From Symbiodinium kawagutii (lineage: Eukaryota > Sar > Dinophyceae > Suessiales > Symbiodiniaceae), in the NCBI GenBank assembly GCA_009767595.1, contig VSDK01001190.1, forward strand, positions 385,787 to 449,786: DNA of 64,000 bases, given 5' to 3'. Numbering within the stretch: position 1 is the stretch's first letter; each line of letters opens with the position of its first letter. Position numbers and translations under genes: made by a program. The notes below the pieces were generated by a model. That model was given only the letters and a program-made list of their open reading frames with translations, made no database searches and was not told the origin of the DNA. Of this stretch, positions 12,671 through 24,234 are shown piece by piece.

Positions 12671-13167
12671 CCAGGGAGTGGGGCTTGGTGATGGCGCATC
12701 CCCATGGTGTGGAGCTTGGTGATGGTTATTGGGTGCCAAATTGATATAGTTCCTAAAAATTGCATGTGAGAAGATGATTGATTTGGTATTTTTTGGGGAA
12801 TTCGTTGAGTTGATGATGCTATCTTGGTTTCATCAACAATTCCTATGATGTTTGGATTTTGTATTTGGATTTGGACCTTTTTGTTTGTTGGATATTATTG
12901 CTATGGTGGAAATATTTTTGCTGTAAAATTGTTGATAAAGGGAGAAAACAACAAGAACTCGAACAGGCGAATCAGGATGGTAGGGAGACAGCCAACAACA
13001 AGGCGGATGCAACACACCAATAACAAGTATAGAAGCAAAGTAAAACCAATTATCATACATTCAATACCCACTGAAAACCATGCCTAATCATTACATTCAG
13101 ACTATCCGGTATTCATCATGATTTGCCATTGTACTGAGGTCTGACCAGGATCTGGGCAACTCGCTAC

Positions 13168-13632
13168 ATGAAAATTCTACGTGAAAATTCTCATGCATTG
13201 GATTCATTTCATGTGAACAGTCGTGAAGCACCGCTGATCAGACTCACAAGACTGACGCTCCCAGAAGTATGCCCCCGAATCAAAGCAACCAACTCCCCAA
13301 TCCCAAAACCGCTTAATCCCAAAACTGCTTCGCTGTCGACTCAAAGTGCGAGTCTTTTTTCAGCTCTGGTTTCCTTCATCGAAAAATCTCTAGGCGGCAC
13401 CACTGGACATAGGATGCTTCCTGAGCACCAGACCGTCATTTCTGTAAGCTTTCAGCAGTTGCGAAGGAAGGATGTGCGCCTTCGTGACCTGGCAAGCCCT
13501 TTCGACATCTTTGATTTGCCCTTCCTAGCAAAGTGTTTGGATTATGCACTCCTACGTGACTGTTGCACGCGATTCTGGCAAATGCTGCGAATGCATAGTG
13601 TTGTGAGAACGCACATCCTCACGAAGCACTAG
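13168..13632 (+). CDS. hypothetical protein, low confidence
   Basis: A 154-codon open frame without low-complexity padding. The C-terminal half (LPFLAKCLDYALLRDCCTRF and following) has a plausible helical amphipathic pattern; the N-terminal third looks less like protein. No motif recognised, no signal peptide or membrane segment. It ends about 310 bp from the minus-strand gene at 13947, so the two would be convergent. It could equally be a chance open frame. Confidence 0.25.
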   Translation: MKILRENSHALDSFHVNSREAPLIRLTRLTLPEVCPRIKATNSPIPKPLNPKTASLSTQSASLFSALVSFIEKSLGGTTGHRMLPEHQTVISVSFQQLRRKDVRLRDLASPFDIFDLPFLAKCLDYALLRDCCTRFWQMLRMHSVVRTHILTKH

Positions 13633-13946
13633 ATACCTAGGGTCTTCGGAGCGGCTTGATAGAACTTTGGAACTGCTTTGCAGTTCTGAAGCCTCCCTCA
13701 GTCTTGTTCAACTTTGGTGGCCAAAAACTTGATGAAAAAGCAATGAAACGCCATGCGCTATGTTTGAGAAAATCAGGCAATGTCTATACAGTGACTGTTG
13801 AAGGCATCTTGGAATCTAAATTGTAAGCGGGAACCCTGTGCGAGATGACGAGCCTCAAAAAATAAGAATGCCCTTGGATCCCTTTGGGAGCCAAAAGGGC
13901 TCCAAGCCTCAGCAAGCTGATACCGTAGCACCGGCACCGATGCTGA

Positions 13947-15220
13947 TCACATGTCCGAATCTGAATCAAATAGCGAGGCAACAGGCCTGCGGGCTGGCAC
14001 ACTGTGTTGTCTTTTTTTTGCCAGGGTGTCCTCATCAGCACTGTCACCCAGAATCTTTCGGGCAAACTTCTCGATGGTGATTTCCTCATACTTGAGCTTT
14101 CGTGCTTCCAAGAACTTGACCTCTCCCTTTTGCGAATTTCCAAGGCTGCCATCCTTTTTTGTGACAACAATAAGGTTGCAGCCGGCAAGAGCGGCTGTTT
14201 GTGTCTGGTTCTTCCACATGGTAAACCAGTGGCATCCCCACTCCTCTTCTTTGCCATAGAGTGCATGGCAGTTGCACGGCCCTCCTCGCTGGAGGTCATG
14301 GCATCCATAGCCCGGAGCATTTTGGTCGGGGAGGAAGATGCAACTGGTCACAATGGGCGTCTCTTTTGATGACGAGATTGCGGTCAACTTTTTCCAGCCG
14401 TACCCATGAACTCCAGGAAAACTAACTATAGCATCCTTGCCTTCAACGAAATGCTCGTCCTCAGAGCCAAAAAATGGAATAGGATTGGCTTGTTTGTCAC
14501 TCTCTTGGATAATGCGAGCGATCTCGTACTGCTTCATGGCTGCCTTCTGCTTGGCCTCAGCAACTTTCTTTGCCTCTGCCTTTGCTATTTGCTTCATGGC
14601 CAGCTCTGAAAAGTAAATCAGCTCTTTGGTCTTTCTTAAATCTTCTTTAGCATCTGTGACCTCCTTGTTGATTTGGTCGCATTCCTCCCTCTGTGCAGAG
14701 CTCATTTCCTCAAATCGGGCTCTGGCTTGGAGGCAATCTTCCAGCTCCCGGCGCAATTTTTCAACGAAGTCTACTTCCCGTTTGCTTTGTTCGGCCCTCG
14801 CTTCGGCAGAGTTGACAAATTGGGGGCCCAACTTCTCCAGTTCAGTTCTGTGTTTTTCTAAATCCTCTTCGAAATCTTCTCGTCTTTTTTCTCTCATGAC
14901 TTTCCAATATGAGACTTTCTCCAGCATATCTTGGATGCACTTTTCCTCGTCATCTTGGGCAACCACATGCCTGCCGTGCTCGGGGGTATCAATACAGAAC
15001 CCGCGGTTTTCTCAGACAACTTCTCCATCCTATCGGCCAAGTCTTTCTTGTCTTCTAATGGTTTCATCTTCTTCTCCTGTGCCTTCTCCGCGGCTTGTGC
15101 CTCTTGTAGCTTAGCTTGGATGGCCTCCTTGATCTTCTCCACTTCAGCCAGGTTTTCCTGTGCCTCGATCATTTGTATGGCACGATCCTTCGTGACCTTG
15201 ATTTCCGGCACCGGGCCATC
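13947..15220 (-). CDS. coiled-coil protein with novel C-terminal domain, one frameshift
   Basis: This is the best gene in the first 28 kb. Translation on the minus strand gives a long charged helical region (KEAIQAKLQEAQAAEKAQEK, then KVMREKRREDFEEDLEKHRT and AKAEAKKVAEAKQKAAMKQY) typical of a coiled coil. A globular C-terminal part of about 150 residues follows, containing GYGWKKLTAISSSKE, a Cys-rich GYGCHDLQRGGPCNCHALYG, and an acidic tail ending DSDSDM before TGA. I do not recognise the C-terminal domain. The frame shifts by one base near 15003-15012, at a GAGAAAACC run: upstream the protein reads MEKLSEK, downstream NRGFCIDTPEHGRHVV. That suggests either an assembly indel in the A-run or a broken gene. 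The 5' boundary at 15220 follows AG, so it is probably an acceptor and the true start lies upstream. No introners occur inside it, unlike the genes after 28 kb, which would fit a retrocopy. Confidence 0.75.
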
Positions 15221-15264
15221 CTTTGGATATGCTCGTCGTGGGGGCAGAAAACTAGCTCTTTGTG

Positions 15265-15450
15265 GGGTAATTAGGGTATGTGTGGTGAACCTTGGCCGTG
15301 CCGTCGGTTGGGAAGCAGAACTTCCCGGGTGTGGGGTAAATAGGGTTACGGTATGTGGGCCAAGGTTCACCACAGTGAATGGCCGTGCCGTCGGTTGGAA
15401 AGCAGAACTTCTCGGCTGGGAAGCAGACCTCCTCGCTTGCGAAAAAAACT
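15265..15450. repeat. direct and inverted repeats upstream of the coiled-coil gene
   Basis: GGCCGTGCCGTCGGTTGG followed by AAGCAGAACTTC occurs twice (15293 and 15382). GTGGTGAACCTTGGCC at 15281 is repeated inverted as GGCCAAGGTTCACCAC at 15359. The arrangement could form a hairpin just upstream of the minus-strand gene. Confidence 0.7.
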
Positions 15451-15984
15451 GTGTGTAGTGTAGCGAAGATCCCCCGACATGAAAGCAGTCAGGCGCTACA
15501 CACGATGCAATCCTCACGGCCTTGTTTGAGTGAAAGAGCACCTGCAGCCACAATAAAAATGAAACATGCAGGTCAATTAATCATGTACTACCATCAACCT
15601 GGACTACCTGTCATGTCCATGCTGATGATGATTCACAATCATCAACCTGGATTTTCGTACGAGTAAGCACTCGTCTCGGTTGAAAGAATCATAATGCACC
15701 GTACCATCATCAACCTTGATTATGACGGAAACCACAGGTCATTGCAAGGGAAACCACTGAAGCCATCGACGTCTTTCCATTTTTTCAGGGGCGCCATTCC
15801 CTCTCCCACTCCACAAAGTCATGCTCCCCGGTTACAGCTTGGCTTCCAATATTCGCCAAGTAATTCCAATTTAGAAATTGGATGAAATTGGTTGTATCAT
15901 CCTACATCGACCATTAGCCTGGCCATTGCCCAACCCTGAACCCTAAGTCAACCGTGCTGATCTACTTGACCATCCACCTGTGCA

Positions 15985-16165
15985 TCCAGGCGGCCACATG
16001 GCAACATCAACGAGGCCAAGCACAGGCGGCTCCGCAGCGACGACGATGCGCCCATGGTGGCGAGGTCCGGGACCGACGGGGCGGAGCCCAGGCGCGAGGA
16101 ACTTCGCAACGACGACCTGGGGAGGGCCGGTGCCACGCCCAGGGGCTTGGAGATGAAGCTGGTGG
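15985..16165 (+). other. GC-rich island with exon-like frame
   Basis: One + frame reads AKHRRLRSDDDAPMVARSG followed by a segment ending PRREELRNDDLGRAG. The ARS...PRR-x-EL pattern is shared with the islands at 2.1 and 24.37 kb. The left flank is C-rich (TTGACCATCC), the right flank G-rich (GTTGGTGGTTGG). The minus strand is also open, so strand choice rests on the shared peptide pattern. Confidence 0.4.
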
Positions 16166-16250
16166 AGACTGGTTGGTGGTTGGTTCTGGTGTAGTTAGGG
16201 TAAGCGTTTGACATTGCAATTGTTGTTGGTTGAGAATTGTGAGTGACTGG

Positions 16251-17068
16251 GCACTTCGAAATCTAAAATTGGCAAAACTAATCCGGAATCCTCCTAAACC
16301 GGGTTTTTATCACAATCCGGACCAATGCGTAATCCGGTGCTCCTAACATTGCGCTAAGAGAGGCTGCCGACGCTCCGTCAGAACAACCTTCGAATGCTCC
16401 CGCCCAACGCACGTCCTCGGCCTTACTGACCCCACTGCACGGAAACTATAGAACGGAAGTAACCATCGAAACTAAAAGAGAGACTCGTCCATTCTTTGCA
16501 GAAACGCTCAACGCAACATTTTCAGAACCACTTCGGGGGGCAAACGGAGTGCTTTCGGGCCCGGCACTCCGTTTGCCCCTCGGAGTGGCTCTGCATTCCT
16601 TTCAGGGACGCAGAAACAGCATTTTCAGAAGCACCTTGTAAAGACTAGTAGAGAAACTGGAAAGGGGACTCGTATAAAGAGTCTTAAAGAAACAAAGAAG
16701 GAGACTAGCAGAAAGACTAGTACAGAAACAAGTAAGGAGACTAGTCAAAACACTACTTTAGAAACAAGTAAGGAGACTAGTATCAAGAAACAGTCACAGC
16801 ATCTCAACAAACCAACAATGCTATCACGGAGGCAAGGTGGACCTATGGATTTTTTTCTTGGTCCTCTTTGAGTGATGTGTGCCGTGCAGTGCGCTTCTAC
16901 AGCTCTCAGCATCGTCACTTTGCAGGTTTATTCTACCTCTGACGCAGTGCCTCTAAAATGAACGTATTTAGCACGGAGAGAAATACTTTGGAAACCGCTC
17001 ATGAGCATCAATCCGCAAAACGATTATCCGCAATCCGGCGCAAGGATTAAGGATTAGATTTGAAGTGC
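16251..17068. mobile_element. non-autonomous TIR element, ~0.8 kb
   Basis: The left end GCACTTCGAAATCTAA and the right end in reverse complement GCACTTCAAATCTAATCC form near-matching terminal inverted repeats. Just inside both ends are AATCCGG-type words. At 16538-16581 a 16-bp-arm hairpin (GGGGCAAACGGAGTGC and its complement) is present. At 16640-16790 there is a minisatellite built on GGAGACTAGT and GAAACAAGTAAGG. No transposase frame is visible, so this would be a passive element. A target duplication could not be identified with certainty. Confidence 0.6.
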
Positions 17069-17639
17069 ACAGAGTGATAATTGGTTAACACTGGTATCTT
17101 TATCGGTTAATTAATTGTGATTAGTATCATCGTTAGAGAGCTTGAATGAACTGATATCAAATAATCATACATTTAAACTCTGGTCACTAATAGTTTGAAA
17201 CCTTTTCAGAATTACCAGGTAGGCCCTCAGCACTTAGAAACGAATTAGCACTGTTGGGGTAGTTCTGCCCTTATGGCTGGTAACCCCAGCCAAGTTTGCC
17301 GTAAACCAATGAATATAGTTGCTGTAACTGGGCCGACATTGTATCGATCAACAGCAATCAGCAGGGATGTTTGAACTGTTTCAAAAATGATGAGTTTGAT
17401 CAAACAATGATTAGTTCAACGGCTATTGTATTGATCAACAGGGATGTTTGAACTGCTGTAATTATTGATCAAAGGCTATTGAGCAACAGCTGCTGATGCA
17501 ATGATTAGAGGGGGTTACCAACTGCAGCAGTTGGATGTGGCTAGTACTGGTTCAGCATGGCTGATAAGCTAGATATCCAGAGATGAATAGCAACCCCAGC
17601 CATGAGTTTATGATCAGCAGTATGATTTCAATATAGATA
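17069..17639. other. no gene seen
   Basis: Anonymous sequence. The words GGGATGTTTGAACTG and GATCAAAC/AATGATTAG recur two to three times at 17360-17500, a small local duplication. Confidence 0.4.
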
Positions 17640-17878
17640 CCGGGTAGTTCAGAAAAAACAGCCATCCGAGATGAACCACCGCTAAGACAATGGCAACCCC
17701 TTGCGCCCCGATGTCAATGTTGACGGTAAGGCTGCCCGCAGCAAGAGCAGAAATGGCTGTTTTTTTTGAACGCCGCCAGCGACCCAAAAACTCCACCAAC
17801 ATTGAACAAGGGGAAACTGGGGCTTAACAACTTTCACGTCTGTTTTTGAAGGATGGCTGTTTTTTATGATCTACCCGG
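17640..17878. mobile_element. 239 bp MITE, copy 1
   Basis: Starts CCGGGTAG and ends CTACCCGG. The terminal inverted repeats extend about 28 bp through AAAAAACAGCCATCC with three mismatches. Copy 2 at 18402-18640 has the same length and differs at only a few bases, so both moved or were duplicated recently. The interior contains a minus-strand open frame of about 55 codons shared by both copies, most likely a by-product of the repeat rather than a gene. Confidence 0.85.
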
Positions 17879-17916
17879 ACTCAAGGTCAGGATGTATGTC
17901 ACCTTTGACCTTCAGT

Positions 17917-18405
17917 CCGGGAAAGTTTTAATGGCAACAGTCAACATAACAGTCAACATACAGTCAACACGACAATCAACACGACTGTCAACACGAGCAC
18001 TTTTACTGTAAATTCTCAGCGAAAACGCGTTTCGGGGAAGAAATCCAAGATTTTCCTATATACTAGGACCCTTGGGGCTCCCAAAGCTCCAAAATGGCAT
18101 TTCCCCTTTTAAATAGAAGAGAAATTGCTCGTGTTGACTGTCGTGTTGACTGTTGTGTTGACTGTGATGTTGATTGTATGTTGACTGTTATGTTGACTGT
18201 CAATCCCATGGCAGGGCCAGGTGAAACCACATCTGGCACGTCAAGCCTCCCGGCGCGAGTCAAGGGCCGGGCCAAGACTTCCAAAAGGATGGTCAAATGC
18301 GTCCTCCGTCGTGCTTCGCAGGCTAGGAGCAACTTATCTTGTCCAAGATGTGTGGAGCAGCTGCCGCGAGGGACCACTCAGTCTTGCCATTAAAATTTTC
18401 CCCGG
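17917..18405. mobile_element. inverted-repeat element between the two MITEs
   Basis: The left end CCGGGAAAGTTTTAATGGCA and the right end in reverse complement CCGGGGAAAATTTTAATGGC form terminal inverted repeats. Inside the left arm are five to six copies of AGTCAACAT/AGTCAACACG (17938-18000). Inside the right arm (18130-18200) is the complement, GTTGACTGT-C/T-GTGTTGACTGT. The whole could therefore fold into a long hairpin. A smaller hairpin (CCGGACTCAAGGTCA against CCGGACTGAAGGTCA) lies at 17875-17920, at the junction with copy 1. Confidence 0.75.
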
Positions 18406-18640
18406 GTAGTTTAGAAAAAACAGCCATCCGAGATGAACCACCGCTAAGACAATGGCAACCCCTTGCGCCCCGATGTCAATGTTGACGGTAAGGCTGCCCG
18501 CAGCAAGAGCAGAAATGGCTGTTTTTTTTGAACGCCGCCAGCGACCCAAAAACTCCACCAACATTGAACAAGGGGGAACTGGGGCTTAACAACTTTCACG
18601 TCTGTTTTTGAAGGATGGCTGTTTTTTATGATCTACCCGG
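18402..18640. mobile_element. 239 bp MITE, copy 2
   Basis: Near-identical to 17640-17878. It abuts the element at 17917-18405, sharing the CCGGG at its left end. Direct orientation of the two copies means the block 17640-18640 could be mistaken for a short LTR element; the terminal inverted repeats within each copy argue for a DNA element instead. Confidence 0.85.
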
Positions 18641-20305
18641 TAAGTCAAATCAATCAGCATTACCGAACCAGAGTGACCATAGAAATCAATATCAGCAAGC
18701 AATAGTATTTTCTGCAATATCAGTAAGGACCATGATGAAATACTATACTTTAGCCTTAAACAGAAATAAGTCCGAATTTTGAGATTTCTGCAAATGACAA
18801 GTGCCCCGACTCAGAGCTGCGTATTGTCCGCCCATATTTGTATCGAAAAAAGACAAATGTCAAACACCCTTAGCCGTTATCAATCACTAAGGACCGTTGC
18901 CCTTCACAACGAACCACAACAAATCACTAGCAAGCAGGTTGAACCACTACAGAGCGTTCTCGGCCATGCTTCCCCACTGTTGACCATTGCCAAGCATTGA
19001 TAAATACCATTTACCCTTATTAACAACTGCAGCTGCAAGCGTCGACTGCCCATCTCAATCACTTTTTACCCTTACTAGGCCTGTTCACCACTACTTTACC
19101 TTCATTAATCATTATCCGTGATTATTGTTCAATGTTTACCCGTATCGACCACTTTAGTGATTTTTTACAATATATATGACCTGTTGCATAGTTATACGGC
19201 TGTTGGTTAACTGAGGTATAAGTACCAGTATGTACCAGTTATGGTAGATATAACCGTAGTTGATTGGCTTCCTAACCAAGTTGGAACTCGGGGGCATCAC
19301 TTTCTACGAGCCTTTTTTAACTGCTGCTAACCACTAGTGAGCACCATTTACCACCAGCCGCCGCCGAAGATTCACTATTGTCAAGAACCAAAAACTGCTA
19401 ACCATTGCTAACTGAAAGCAAACACCATTTGCCATTGCCAGTGTGCCAGTGACTATTTGGATACTCCTCAGCAGCATTATTAATCATTGCTGGCCATTGA
19501 TAGCCACTATGAACTACTCTAGAAACAACTGGTAATCATTATTAGCCAGGACGAAGGGCCATTCATCCTAGCCATCATTAGCTATACTCACCAACTCTAG
19601 AACTAACTCACCAACTCTAGAACCACCATTCACCCTTACTAGACACCAGTAGCCACAATTTAGCAACCAGCAATTACCAAGCACAACCCCATGACCAACC
19701 AGCTGGTCACCCTTCGCCCTAGAATTTGGTGCTCGGTCTGACTCCTTTGTGTGCTTGGCCTTATCCTCGTTTCGCACCTTCTGTGCGGCTCGGAAAAGTT
19801 TCTCCAGAAAGCTGGGGTAGTGGCCAAGAATGGAGCCAGCAACCCCTCACCGTTGAACACGAGGCGTTGAAGCCACAAGAGGAGCAGCATTTGATCATAA
19901 AGGGCGGTCGTAGGCATGCCTCGTACATTTCGAGGGATGCTGCGTCGAGGCGATAGTCCACTTCGCACCGCTTGGTCGCTGCGAAATGCTGCTCCAGAAG
20001 CCGTCTGCAGTGGTATGAGCGTGACAGCATCCGTGAAAGATCCTCATTTAACCACAGTTGTTCTGATGCCGGCAACAACCTCACTCATAGAGGATGCGAC
20101 CTTTGATGATAAGGCTTGATGTACTGAAGATTAGCAGATTAGTCATGAAATTTTGGTCAAGGGTAGTTGACGATCAAACACAATTCCACCAATGACCAAG
20201 GCATGTCATTATTACCAACAGCAACCGTGACACTAGCTGATTGCTGATTAAGAGCTAGTGACTAGCAGCTAGTGCCATTTCATGGCTAGTGACAATTCTT
20301 CATAT
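18641..20305. other. intergenic, with a GC-richer island at 19.70-20.09 kb
   Basis: Mostly CCATT / ACCACT-type low complexity. At 19700-20090 the sequence becomes GC-richer and two minus-strand frames overlap. One contains ASEQLWLNEDLSRMLSRSYH, the other MPTTALYDQMLLLLWLQRLV. They may be two halves of one frameshifted coding relic. No domain recognised. Confidence 0.3.
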
Positions 20306-20400
20306 GGTGGTTTCTCAAAATAGGGGTGCCCCTAAATCATCCAATATTAGCCATTTATAGCAACAACCAAGCATTTTGGGGGGCCTATTTTGAGAAACAG
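20306..20400. mobile_element. 95 bp MITE-like element
   Basis: The left end GGTGGTTTCTCAAAATAGGG, the right end CCTATTTTGAGAAACAG and the core AAATCATCCAATATTAG are as in the copy at 4909-4996. Confidence 0.75.
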
Positions 20401-20519
20401 CTATATACCAGGCGATTAGCAGTTTCATTAACTCTCGAATTTGCCATGATTGTTCGCCATGAATTGCCATGATGACAGTTGATCAACTTCCTGCTCCTCG
20501 GTGGTCATGGGTGTTTCCT

Positions 20520-20800
20520 TGATACGGTATGACGTACTAGTCATCAATAACCCCTTAGTTTAACCATCAAGGCAAATAACTATAGTTATCAACAACCATC
20601 AGTTGTACTTAGTTTCACCATTGATGGTAAATCCCCATAGTTATCAATAACCCCCTAGTCTAACATCAACTATAGGATTATCGACTTATACTACGGGGGT
20701 TACCGCTTATAGTTTATTGTTATAATCCCTATAGTTATCCCCATAGTTATCAATAAACTGCTGGGGATTTACCATCAACTACCGGGGGTTCCTTGACTGC
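20520..20800. repeat. nested inverted repeats (CATAGTTATCAATAA family)
   Basis: CATAGTTATCAATAA and its complement, GGTAAATCCCC / GGGGATTTACC and GGGGGTTACC recur in both orientations, so the segment can fold on itself. No coding sequence. Confidence 0.6.
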
Positions 20801-22525
20801 TGGATCTCCCGGCAGAAAAGCACAGATGTCAGAAAAGACCGATTCCTGCACTGCTGGGGGCCATCACTGAAATATTTCCCAGGAAATAGAGCCTGAAAGG
20901 TCTTGCAAGGGTTTATAAGCTTTATAAGTTGTATTGGATCACAAGTTAATAACGAAATTGGCGGTATCCAAGAAATGAAGCCCAACAGATAGGTGGACAT
21001 CCATGGTCCATTGGATCACAACCAGTTACCATGGTCCAACCGGCTGAGTCCACGATTCCCCAAAAACCCTATCTGCAAAGGGCCAAGTCTTCAACTCTTG
21101 GTGGGCCGCGTTGGCTGGCAGCAACAACTTATTTGCAAGTCATGACTTAGCCGTAGATGAGTCACAGTCACTATTGAATCATAACCGCCCTCGATGGTTG
21201 ACTTTACGCCAGTGGTCCTACCAAATGGTTGTTGATGGCTATACCGTAGGCTATGCCCATAACGCATTCAATAGCGATCTGCAGTAGGTAGCCCTTTTGA
21301 TCAATCGAACACTCTGGACAAATGAAAGGAATGTTGTCAGCCAAAGGACACAAATTCTTGCACGCCCTAAACTGCTTGGCCGATGGTAGGTGACCCCCCA
21401 AGCTGTTGATCCCCCCAGAAATGGGTGATAAACCTTGACTAATGGTTGATGGATGTTGATGGTGCTTAACCCCAACTGATAAGCCCAGCTCTTGTGTACA
21501 CCAACCTGGAGGAGGTCACTGTTGCCAGCAGGACAGTACTTTGTGCTCCGAAAGACCATGGCTTTGTCAACACTGTGGTAAACATGCTTATCCCCGTATG
21601 ATGTAGCTTTTCTTTAGTGATGGCACCAAATTATGAACATGAACCTCCGCATTATGAACTGCTGGTTCACAACTATGATGTAGCCCCCTTTAAAATGATG
21701 AAGACAGGAGGTTACTACCACTTGTAGGAACTGTGTAGCCAAATAAGCACCAGTTCGTTGGTGCTGAAGCACCATCTTTGCCAAGACGCGGAAGGTCAGG
21801 GTTAACCAGGTCCGCCACGAACGTCGAGAGATCAAGATCTCAGCAGCCCGGTGTGGGGATATGACCAACACTACTAGTGATGATTGTGGGGAACGTGGAC
21901 ATATGGTGGTTTCTCAAAATAGGGGTACCTAAAAAATGTTGGGTTTATGGCTATAAATGATTAGTAATGGATGATTGGGGGATAAGAAACCGCCATACGA
22001 CGCATTTACTCTGTATCACATAAACACATTCTGGGAAAAAAATATTAGTACACGGCCCAACAGGAAACCTAAACTTTCGTCTGTGGACATGTCCGAAGGT
22101 ATATAGAGCGGACCCATGGTTTCAGCTGCTTCACATGGTGTTTTTGAAAAACGTGTGAAATGAGTGTACCCTCGACCGGATTTTGATCAAGAAACCATCA
22201 GCGATAATGATCATTGGCCAAAAATCAATGGCTGATGCTCCTTGACTACGGTTTACCATGGGTAATTCTAATAGTTAGTCGTGATTAGCTTTATTGACAA
22301 TCATTAACCATCATTACATCCGCCGACCCCTGCCTATGCCAGGCCAAGGCAGGGGCGGCGCATGGGACCGCCGGAGGCGTGGACCTCGTCCCATTGTCAT
22401 TGCAGGGCCTTCAACACTTTTTACTGGGCCAGGGCTTTCAAGGCCAAGCGTCAAAATCTGATTTACGGGCTTTGAATCCTAATACAACAAATATTATTAT
22501 AATATTATGTTTATAAATATTATGT
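20801..22525. other. no gene recognised
   Basis: Several short frames but none with recognisable features. A GC-rich hairpin (CCCCTGCC ... GGCAGGGG) lies near 22328-22356. AT-rich repeats (ATAATATTATGTTTATAAAT) lie at 22490-22535. Confidence 0.4.
21905..21994. mobile_element. 90 bp MITE-like element
   Basis: The left end GGTGGTTTCTCAAAATAGGG is intact; the right end GATAAGAAACCGCC is diverged. The core contains GGCTATAAATGATTAGTAAT. It belongs to the family at 4909 and 20306. Confidence 0.65.
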
Positions 22526-22920
22526 TTATAAATATGCACCTTTTTCCCGACCATTCCACGGATCAATGCCACTTTGCCGTGCGCTAGCCTCTGCCTTCGG
22601 CCCAATGGTTGTTGCCGCCGCCACAGGAAAAATCCGTTTCTTTACATCGGGACAAATAAAGAACTTGAAACATGCAACTCTCATCGCGCACCCAAGAACA
22701 GTTCGCGCCAAGGCCGCCCGTTCTTCGCGACCGTATACCTGTGTTGCGGCCATCCAAAAGGGTCGCAACACTGCAAAAGCCTCCTCAAACGAATGAGAAG
22801 CGGTACCTTCCAGCGAGCATTTCTTCGTGCGAGCTAGACACAAGAACAATGAGCACACTGCAAGAGACACGGCTGTTGCAGCCTGAAAACTCACTCGCGA
22901 TGGCTGCGCATGGCTGGGGG
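22526..22920. other. GC-rich island open on several frames
   Basis: About 370 bp with long open frames on both strands (minus-strand frame of 122 codons with a hydrophobic start; + frame of 76 codons containing SGQIKNLKHATLIAHPRTVR). No domain recognised and no strand preference. Either an unrecognised exon or part of a dispersed repeat. Confidence 0.35.
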
Positions 22921-23159
22921 TTGTAGAGCTTTGTTACCCTTCTGCTCTTATCCTATGATGTCCAACTGGTGATTTTTCGATTTGATTGGTTGTTTTTTTT
23001 AACTGGTCAGATTTGGATTCTGGCAAGCTGATTGGGCGGAAATTCCTTCAGAATTGAAGTGGTAAGACATTTTACACTCATGAATTGCCAGGTACATATA
23101 TGTAATACTTCTTTCTTTGTCTGATAGAAGGGTGGTCCGCGGCACCTGGGCGTTAGCCC

Positions 23160-24234
23160 ATTCTATAACCATTAGACATTATGAGCCATTAGCCATCATC
23201 ACCCATCATTAATCTAGTGACCTAGTGATTACTTCTGCCATTAACCACCACGATTGGAATGGTGAGGTTTAGGACTCCCATTGCCTGAGAAAAATGAAGC
23301 ATCTACCACCCCATACGAGTGCATCAAACATCTATCGCATCAAATATCTATCAAACTGTGACATGCGGACAATTAACAAGTATCCACCAGTATCACTCAC
23401 CATTCTGACCACCAGTGATATGATCACCTTTATGACCACCATCACTCACAAGTAACCACACAGTCATGACCGGCAAACATGATTGTCTATCCTTCAAACA
23501 TTGCCATATTGAAGCTATGAGTATCAACTAACCAGTATCATAGATGATTCATCATGATCAAATCTGTCAACTAACCATCATCAACCACCATGAAGCCTGA
23601 AGCCTCACTTAAGCAGCTGATTAACCACCATGGAAACCATCAGTAACCATGATGAACCATCTGGTTCGCCACTAGCTGAATCATCCACTACCCATCTGAT
23701 TCCATCGTAATAACCACTAGAAACCAGCTGATTCACCACCATAATCCATCAGTATAACAACTACCACCACTTAACCATCTTATTTAACCACCAGAATCCA
23801 TCATGATCACCCACCAAAAGGGTGATTCAACCATCATTATAACCAACAATTTAACCAACAGTACAACCATAATCCACCAAGCATCTGATTGACCACCCTT
23901 AACCACCAAAATCCATCATGATAAACCACCAAAAGCTTGATTTAACCATCATCATAATCATCAATATAACCTACCAGAACCAACCATGACCTCCCAAAAC
24001 CTACTATCCCCCGCCATAAGGGAGATTTAACCATTGAATTAACGAACAATTTAACCATCCACACCTTGCCAAAACCCACCATAACCAACAATATAACCGT
24101 CCACCAACCATCTGATTGACTACCCTTAACCTCCATAATCCATCATCATACCCTACCATAACTGACGTGGAACCAGCCTATCCACCATCACTCGCCCCTA
24201 CCATCCTCCCCCACCTCATCACAGCCACCAAGGC
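23160..24234. repeat. AACCATCATCA tract, ~1 kb
   Basis: Irregular AACCACCATAATCCATCATG-type repeats, strongly C-rich over G on this strand. The complement (GATGGTTAA) starts immediately after the island at 24235-24470, so the polarity flips across it. Confidence 0.75.

Noticed and set aside
17614-18564. Minus-strand frames present in both 239 bp copies (MLVEFLGRWRRSKK...)
   Set aside because: They lie wholly inside the MITE and end at its termini. They are explained by duplication of the element, not by selection for a protein.
17640-18640. Short LTR retrotransposon (two 239 bp direct repeats with ~520 bp between)
   Set aside because: Each repeat has its own 28 bp terminal inverted repeats and the middle part is itself an inverted-repeat element; no primer-binding site or polypurine tract was seen.
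22526-22894. 122-codon minus-strand gene with a hydrophobic start
   Set aside because: The + strand has equally good frames over the same bases and no splice or start context supports either, so I kept it only as a GC-rich island.
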